Shown: one piece after another, positions 59,496 to 64,000 of the stretch
How the letters are laid out: the number at the start of each line of letters is the position of its first letter
Numbering within the stretch: position 1 is the stretch's first letter
DNA from: Streptomyces sp. NRRL B-1347
GTDB taxonomy: Bacteria > Actinomycetota > Actinomycetes > Streptomycetales > Streptomycetaceae
Direction: 5' to 3'
Assembly: GCF_000720325.1 (NCBI RefSeq)
Contig: NZ_JOJM01000039.1
Coordinates: 1 to 64,000, forward strand
DNA: 64,000 nt
Position numbers and translations under genes: made by a program
The notes under the pieces: generated by a model
The model's input: the letters and a program-made list of their open reading frames with translations, nothing else
The model's database searches: none
What the model was told of the DNA's origin: nothing

Positions 59496-61330
59496 TACCC
59501 ATGACAACGAAAACCCCCAGCACCCCGAACACCCCGAACACCCCGCAACTCGCCAAAAACACCACCGGCACCCCCGTCTCCACCCTCCCCCTCCCCGAAA
59601 ACCTCGCCCGCCTCCTCGTCCTCATCGGCGCCACCACCGCCCTCATCGGCACCTTCCTCGCCTGGACCTGGACCACCGCCTTCCCCGGCGACCTCACCGT
59701 CACCGGCTACCCCGGCGGCCTCCAACTCATCACCCTCACCGGCGCCGCCCTCACCCTCCTCTTCACCCTCGCCGGACACCGCATCCCCGGACTCGGCTGG
59801 CTCCTCCCCGGCGGCACCAACAGCCCCGTCCTCCTCCTCACCCTCGGCGTCCTCGGCTCCACCGGCTACACCATGGGCGCCATCGCCGAACACCTCGGCG
59901 GCATCGTCAACCTCGAACCCGGCGCCTGGGTCTCCGGCATCGGCGCCCTCATCGCCACCATCGGCGCCCTCGGCCTGCCCTCCGACACCCCCACCACCGA
60001 AACCACCGACCCCTGGCAACGCCTGCGCCACAGCCTCAAAGCACCCCCACCCAAACGCGCCAAACAACTCCCCGACGCCGTCGAAATCCTCATCATCGCC
60101 GCCTCCTTCGGCATCGGCCTCTACGTCTTCGCCTACGGCATCGAGGCCTACTCCGAACTCTTCATCGGCTTCCTCATCACCGCCACCTTCGGCGCCACCG
60201 CACTCCACCGCGCCGGACTCATCCCCCGCCTCAACACCCTCACCACCAAACACCGCAACGTCACCTTCACCGCCGCCATCGTCGCCGCCGCACTCTTCCC
60301 CTTCACCCAGAGCGACGCCAGCTACGCCCTCATCGGCGTCAACATCCTCATCTTCGCCACCGTCGCCCTCGGCCTGAACGTCGTCGTCGGCCTCGCCGGA
60401 CTCCTCGACCTCGGATACGTCGCCTTCCTCGGCGTCGGCGCCTACACCGCGGCCCTCGTCTCCGGCTCCCCCGCCTCCACCTTCGACGTCCACTTCCCCT
60501 TCTGGGCCGCCGTCCTCACCGGCGCCGCCGCCTCCCTCGCCTTCGGCGTCATCATCGGCGCCCCCACACTGCGACTACGCGGCGACTACCTCGCCATCGT
60601 CACCCTCGGCTTCGGCGAAATCTTCCGCATCACCATGAACAACCTCAACGGAAGCGCAGGCCCCGACCTCACCAACGGCGCCCAAGGCATCCCCAACATC
60701 CCCGACCTCGAACTCTTCGGCTGGAACCTCGGCACCGAACACGACGTCCTCGGCTTCACCCTCAGCAGACCCGCCAACTACTACCTGCTGATGCTCTTCT
60801 TCACCGCCGTCGTCGTCCTCGTCTTCCGCCGCAGCGGCGAATCCCGCATCGGCCGCGCCTGGGTCGCCATCCGCGAAGACGAAACCGCCGCCACCGCCAT
60901 GGGCATCAACGGCTTCCGCGTCAAACTCATCGCCTTCGCCCTCGGCGCCACCCTCGCCGGATTCGCCGGCACCGTCCAGGCACACGTCTCATACAGCATC
61001 ACGCCCGAGCAGTACCTCTTCGCCAACACCGTGCCCCCCAACTCCGCCTTCCTCCTCGCCGCCGTCATCCTCGGCGGCATGGGCACCATCAGCGGACCCC
61101 TCATCGGCGCCGCCCTCCTCTACCTCATCCCCGCCAAACTCCAATTCCTCGAGGACTACCAACTCCTCCTGTTCGGCCTCGCCCTCATCCTGCTCATGCG
61201 CTTCAGGCCCGAAGGCCTCGTCGCCAACAAGCGCGCCCAGCTCGAGTACCACGAGACCGACCAACTCGACGTACCCGACCAGCAGAAACTCCCCGAAGGC
61301 ACCGTCGGCGTCAGCAAGGCGGGGGCGTGA
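59492..61330 (+). CDS. livM: Branched-chain amino acid ABC permease LivM, N-terminally extended
   Basis: The second permease of the Liv transporter. At 612 residues it is about twice the core length. Residues ~275-585 are the LivM core: LNVVVGLAGLLDLGYVAFLGVGAYTAAL, APTLRLRGDYLAIVTLGFGEIFRI, the EAA loop GRAWVAIREDETAATAMGINGFRVKLIAFALGATLAGFAG and LGGMGTISGPLIGAALL. The first ~240 residues add about five membrane helices and a Thr/Pro-rich N-terminus; such long LivM proteins are known in actinobacteria. GTG 59492 overlaps the livH stop; ATG 59501 is the alternative. Third positions are almost all C, with little G, which is extreme even here. Confidence 0.95.
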   Translation: MIPMTTKTPSTPNTPNTPQLAKNTTGTPVSTLPLPENLARLLVLIGATTALIGTFLAWTWTTAFPGDLTVTGYPGGLQLITLTGAALTLLFTLAGHRIPGLGWLLPGGTNSPVLLLTLGVLGSTGYTMGAIAEHLGGIVNLEPGAWVSGIGALIATIGALGLPSDTPTTETTDPWQRLRHSLKAPPPKRAKQLPDAVEILIIAASFGIGLYVFAYGIEAYSELFIGFLITATFGATALHRAGLIPRLNTLTTKHRNVTFTAAIVAAALFPFTQSDASYALIGVNILIFATVALGLNVVVGLAGLLDLGYVAFLGVGAYTAALVSGSPASTFDVHFPFWAAVLTGAAASLAFGVIIGAPTLRLRGDYLAIVTLGFGEIFRITMNNLNGSAGPDLTNGAQGIPNIPDLELFGWNLGTEHDVLGFTLSRPANYYLLMLFFTAVVVLVFRRSGESRIGRAWVAIREDETAATAMGINGFRVKLIAFALGATLAGFAGTVQAHVSYSITPEQYLFANTVPPNSAFLLAAVILGGMGTISGPLIGAALLYLIPAKLQFLEDYQLLLFGLALILLMRFRPEGLVANKRAQLEYHETDQLDVPDQQKLPEGTVGVSKAGA

Positions 61331-62262
61331 CCACCATGACCACCACAACCACCACCACCGTCCTCCAAGCCAGCGGCGTCACCATGCGCTTCGGCGGCCT
61401 CACCGCCGTACGCTCCGTCGACCTCACCGTCAACAGCGGCGAAATCGTCGGCCTCATCGGACCCAACGGCGCCGGCAAGACCACCTTCTTCAACTGCCTC
61501 ACCGGCCTCTACGTCCCCACCGAAGGCAAGGTCTCCTACAAAGGCACCGTCCTCCCCGCCAAACCCCACCTCGTCACCGACGCAGGCATCGCCCGCACCT
61601 TCCAGAACATCCGGCTCTTCGCCAACATGACCGTCCTGGAAAACGTCCTCGTCGGACGCCACACCAGAACCAAAGAAGGCCTCTGGAGCGCACTCCTCAG
61701 AGGACCCGGCTTCAAAAGGGCCGAAGCCGCATCCCACGCCCGCGCCATGGAACTCCTCGAATTCGTCGGCCTCGCCAACAAAGCCGACCACCTCTCCCGC
61801 AACCTCCCCTACGGAGAACAGCGGAAACTGGAGATCGCCCGCGCACTCGCCAGCGAACCCGGGCTCCTCCTCCTCGACGAACCCACCGCCGGCATGAACC
61901 CCCAAGAAACCCGCGCCGCCGAAGAACTCGTCTTCGCCATCCGCGACCAAGGCATCGCCGTCCTCGTCATCGAGCACGACATGCGATTCATCTTCAACCT
62001 CTGCGACCGCGTCGCCGTCCTCGTCCAAGGCGAAAAACTCGTCGAAGGCAGCTCCGAAACCGTCCAGGCCGACGAACGCGTCATCGCCGCCTACCTCGGC
62101 ACCCCCTTCGAAGGCGCACCCGGCGCCGCCGAAGTCGCCGAAGTCGAAGCCGCCGAAGCCCACCACGACGCCACCACCCCCAGCGACACCCCGCCGGACA
62201 CACCCCCCAACGAGGAAGACAGCGCCCCCCGCGCCACCGGCCCGGAAGGAACAGCCAAGTGA
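61327..62262 (+). CDS. livG: Branched-chain amino acid ABC ATPase LivG
   Basis: A 311-residue ABC ATPase. Walker A is GPNGAGKTT near 46-54, the signature loop is the LivG-type NLPYGEQRKLEIARAL rather than LSGGQ, Walker B is LLLLDEPTAGMNP and the H-loop is VIEHDM. It forms a heterodimer with LivF on the cytoplasmic face. After about residue 262 a 49-residue acidic, Pro/Thr-rich tail (EVAEVEAAEAHHD ... EEDSAPR) is added that most LivG proteins lack. GTG 61327 overlaps the livM stop (GTGA). The start could also be the ATG three codons later (MTTTTTTT). Confidence 0.97.
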   Translation: MTTMTTTTTTTVLQASGVTMRFGGLTAVRSVDLTVNSGEIVGLIGPNGAGKTTFFNCLTGLYVPTEGKVSYKGTVLPAKPHLVTDAGIARTFQNIRLFANMTVLENVLVGRHTRTKEGLWSALLRGPGFKRAEAASHARAMELLEFVGLANKADHLSRNLPYGEQRKLEIARALASEPGLLLLDEPTAGMNPQETRAAEELVFAIRDQGIAVLVIEHDMRFIFNLCDRVAVLVQGEKLVEGSSETVQADERVIAAYLGTPFEGAPGAAEVAEVEAAEAHHDATTPSDTPPDTPPNEEDSAPRATGPEGTAK

Positions 62263-62975
62263 CCGCACTGCTAGAGGTCGAAGACCTCAGGGTCGCCTAC
62301 GGCAAGATCGAAGCCGTCAAAGGCATCTCCTTCACCGTCGAAGCCGGCCAGGTCGTCACCCTCATCGGCACCAACGGCGCCGGCAAGACCACCACCCTCC
62401 GCACCCTCTCCGGCCTCCTCAAACCCTCCGCCGGAAAGATCAGCTTCGACGGACAACCCCTCCACGGCATCCCCGCCCACAAGATCGTCGCCCTCGGACT
62501 CGCCCACTCCCCCGAAGGCCGCCACATCTTCCCCCGCCTCACCATCGTCGAAAACCTCCTCCTCGGCGCCTACCTCCGCGACGACAAAGAAGGAATCGAC
62601 AAAGACATCCAACGCGCCTACGAACTCTTCCCCATCCTCGGAGAACGCCGCAAACAAGCCGCAGGCACCCTCTCCGGCGGCGAACAACAAATGCTCGCCA
62701 TGGGCCGCGCCCTCATGTCACGCCCCAAACTGCTCATGCTCGACGAACCCTCCATGGGCCTCTCCCCGATCATGATGCAGAAGATCATGCAAACCATCAG
62801 CGAACTCAAGGCCCAAGGCACCACCATCCTGCTCGTCGAACAGAACGCCCAAGCCGCACTCTCCCTCGCCGACCACGGACACGTCATGGAAGTCGGCCGC
62901 ATCGCCCTCTCCGGCACCGGCCAGGACCTCCTCCACGACGAATCCGTCCGCAAGGCCTACCTCGGCGAGGACTAG
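62259..62975 (+). CDS. livF: Branched-chain amino acid ABC ATPase LivF
   Basis: A 238-residue ABC ATPase. Walker A is GTNGAGKTTT near 36-45, the Q-loop region LGLAHSPEGRHIFPRLTIVENL is the LivF hallmark, the signature is LSGGEQQMLAMGRAL, Walker B is LLMLDEPSMGLSP and the H-loop position reads LLVEQN, where the usual His is Gln-Asn as typical for LivF. GTG 62259 overlaps the livG stop (GTGA). It is the last gene of the livJHMGF operon; a strong terminator follows 50 bases after the stop. Confidence 0.97.
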   Translation: MTALLEVEDLRVAYGKIEAVKGISFTVEAGQVVTLIGTNGAGKTTTLRTLSGLLKPSAGKISFDGQPLHGIPAHKIVALGLAHSPEGRHIFPRLTIVENLLLGAYLRDDKEGIDKDIQRAYELFPILGERRKQAAGTLSGGEQQMLAMGRALMSRPKLLMLDEPSMGLSPIMMQKIMQTISELKAQGTTILLVEQNAQAALSLADHGHVMEVGRIALSGTGQDLLHDESVRKAYLGED

Positions 62976-63024
62976 GCCTGGCCCCTGGGCCCCGAGCAGC
63001 CAGGCCCGGCCCCGGCCGTACACA

Positions 63025-63063
63025 GCGAGGGCGGTCACCCCGATGTGGGGTGACCGCCCTCGC
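63025..63063. terminator. 17-bp perfect bidirectional terminator
   Basis: GCGAGGGCGGTCACCCC (63025-63041) pairs with GGGGTGACCGCCCTCGC (63047-63063) around a GATGT loop, between the convergent livF and response regulator genes. Confidence 0.93.
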
Positions 63064-63103
63064 CGCGGTCTTCCCTCCGGCTTCCCGCCGGTGGGGGCCG
63101 CTC

Positions 63104-63757
63104 TCAGCCCTTCGACGCCTTCTTCTCCTCGGCGTCCTCGATGACCGCCTCCGCCACCTGCTGCATCGACAGACGACGATCCATCGACGTCTTCTGGATC
63201 CACCGGAACGCCGCCGGCTCCGTCAGGCCGTACTCCGTCTGCAAGATCGACTTCGCCCGGTCCACCAGCTTCCGCGTCTCCAGGCGCTGCGTGAGGTCCG
63301 CGACCTCCTGCTCCAGCGTCTTCAGCTCCGTGAACCGCGACACCGCCATCTCGATCGCCGGTACGACGTCACTCTTGCTGAACGGCTTCACCAGGTACGC
63401 CATCGCGCCCGCGTCCCGGGCACGCTCCACCAGGTCCCTCTGCGAGAACGCCGTCAGCATGAGCACCGGGGCGATCGACTCCTCGGCGATCTTCTCCGCC
63501 GCGGAGATCCCGTCCAGGACGGGCATCTTCACGTCCAGGATCACCAGGTCGGGCTTGTGCTCCCGGGCCAGCTCGATCGCGGTCTCACCGTCACCGGCCT
63601 CGCCGACGACCGTGTAGCCCTCCTCCTCCAGCATCTCCTTGAGGTCGAGACGGATCAGCGCCTCGTCCTCAGCGATGACGACACGGGTCGTCAGGGGCGG
63701 GACGTGCGACTTGTCGTCGGACGCGTCTACGGCCTTGGGCGACTCGGGCGGGGTCAC
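63104..63757 (-). CDS. ANTAR-domain response regulator (PdtaR-like)
   Basis: A 217-residue two-component regulator. The receiver domain (~25-140) has the acidic pair AEDEALIR (Glu 30, Asp 31), the phosphoacceptor DVKMP with Asp 75, Thr 102 in LTAFS and Lys 124 in VKPFS. The C-terminal ANTAR domain (~145-208) is RNA-binding: LVDRAKSILQTEYGLTEPAAFRWIQKTSMDRRLSMQQVAEAVI. ANTAR proteins bind paired hexaloop hairpins in mRNA and prevent termination; mycobacterial PdtaR, with PdtaS, is the closest characterised relative. No kinase is adjacent. GTG 63757 has CGAGGAG upstream. It is divergent from the tRNA gene; I found no dual-hexaloop target nearby. Confidence 0.95.
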   Translation of the reverse strand: MTPPESPKAVDASDDKSHVPPLTTRVVIAEDEALIRLDLKEMLEEEGYTVVGEAGDGETAIELAREHKPDLVILDVKMPVLDGISAAEKIAEESIAPVLMLTAFSQRDLVERARDAGAMAYLVKPFSKSDVVPAIEMAVSRFTELKTLEQEVADLTQRLETRKLVDRAKSILQTEYGLTEPAAFRWIQKTSMDRRLSMQQVAEAVIEDAEEKKASKG

Positions 63758-63818
63758 GGGGGCTCCTCGGGACGGGGCAAGTTGTTGCTTGCCCCGAGCC
63801 TACCTAGCTCCTGTATGT

Positions 63819-63846
63819 TTGAGGCACCGAGGGGGTAAGCTAACCT
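63819..63846 (+). promoter_or_regulatory. tRNA gene promoter
   Basis: -35 TTGAGG (63819-63824), 16-bp spacer, -10 TAACCT (63841-63846), placing the transcript start a few bases before the tRNA at 63860. Confidence 0.6.
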
Positions 63847-63859
63847 TCGGTTCGAAGAA

Positions 63860-63933
63860 GCTCCGGTAGTCCAATCGGTAGAGACGATACCCTCAAAAGG
63901 TATTCAGTGTGGGTTCGAATCCCACCCGGGGCA
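63860..63933 (+). tRNA. Class I tRNA with anticodon CAA (leucine by anticodon, atypical)
   Basis: A full cloverleaf of 74 nt. Acceptor stem GCTCCGG/CCGGGGC (one T-G pair), discriminator A at 63933; D arm GTCC-loop-AGAC with GG in the loop and a C-A mismatch; anticodon stem ATACC/GGTAT with loop CTCAAAA, so the anticodon is CAA (63894-63896); variable loop of only five bases (TCAGT); T arm GTGGG/CCCAC with loop TTCGAAT. The 3' CCA is not encoded. CAA reads UUG, a leucine codon, but bacterial leucine tRNAs are class II with a long variable arm, so identity by anticodon alone is uncertain. It is divergent from the ANTAR regulator and has its own promoter. Confidence 0.85.
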
Positions 63934-63940
63934 CTTTACC

Positions 63941-64000
63941 TTCAGATCGAAGGCGCTAGCACGATTGGCGATCTTCACTCCTGGCAGTGAACGCGCCTTC
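63941..64000. other. Nested inverted repeats at the right edge
   Basis: Downstream of the tRNA: AGATCG (63944-63949) with CGATCT (63969-63974); GAAGGCGC (63949-63956) with GCGCCTTC (63993-64000); and TTCACT (63974-63979) with AGTGAA (63986-63991). The first two overlap and are alternatives. The region is cut by the window edge; the last dyad could terminate the tRNA transcript. Confidence 0.55.

Noticed and set aside
59357..60493. Acidic glycine-rich 378-codon minus-strand frame opposite livM
   Set aside because: A consequence of the extreme C-rich codon use of livM; no domain, start signal or ribosome-binding site.

Overview
This is a high-GC chromosome segment that looks like Streptomyces core. 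The genes have strong third-position G/C bias, many GTG and a few TTG starts, 1- to 4-base ATGA/GTGA stop-start overlaps, and Streptomyces-typical families (DUF397/XRE/HATPase, DUF574, SPW_0924, DUF3068, DUF6343). From memory, the order uvrB ... rpsA ... polA ... liv operon ... ANTAR response regulator matches the conserved central chromosome of Streptomyces. I found no insertion sequence, prophage, CRISPR array or integrase.

Layout. 1-4.6 kb (minus): two TerD-family genes, uvrB and an MHYT-domain membrane sensor. 4.9-12.1 kb: secreted glycerophosphodiesterase, Ogt-type DNA repair methyltransferase, MFS transporter, cupin, the pseudouridine pair psuG-psuK (ATGA overlap), CorA and a CBS-domain protein. 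12.3-16.2 kb: a uridine-kinase-like protein with a degenerate P-loop, DUF2293, DUF1772 and an orphan gltD. 16.3-20.9 kb: a regulatory island with a DUF574 methyltransferase and a coupled XRE-DUF397 pair, divergent from an RsbW-like ATPase that carries the only in-frame TTA codon I found. 21-27 kb: cytochrome P450, MTA/SAH-type amidohydrolase, a nuclease/phosphatase-fold protein, a secreted PI-PLC-like protein, DUF3574 and a small beta-repeat protein. 27.2-31.5 kb: secreted metallophosphoesterase, MFS transporter and membrane-anchored beta-propeller in tandem, then RidA-GNAT. 31.5-38.5 kb: secreted GH6, a coupled M20 peptidase-YfcC transporter pair, S4 RNA-binding protein, DUF5596-type acyltransferase and small proteins. 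38.5-43.6 kb: coaE, PAC2, a secreted beta-helix protein, and rpsA with a promoter and a long structured leader. 43.7-53.4 kb: methyltransferase, hrpB, DUF3068, SPW_0924, a secreted lytic transglycosylase and polA. 53.6-63 kb: FdhF/YdeP oxidoreductase, PaaI thioesterase, a long non-coding gap, then livJHMGF for branched-chain amino acid uptake. 63.1-64 kb: PdtaR-like ANTAR response regulator and a divergent tRNA gene.

Most genes are housekeeping or conserved accessory functions. The least ordinary signals are a 74-nt class I tRNA with a CAA (leucine) anticodon; the TTA codon in the anti-sigma-like ATPase beside an XRE/DUF397 pair with repeated operator-like boxes; leader hairpins that can mask the ribosome-binding sites of rpsA and the lytic transglycosylase; a 15-bp promoter motif shared by two secreted proteins 13 kb apart; and a dispersed repeat present three times. 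Family names rest on motif recognition by eye, with no database search.
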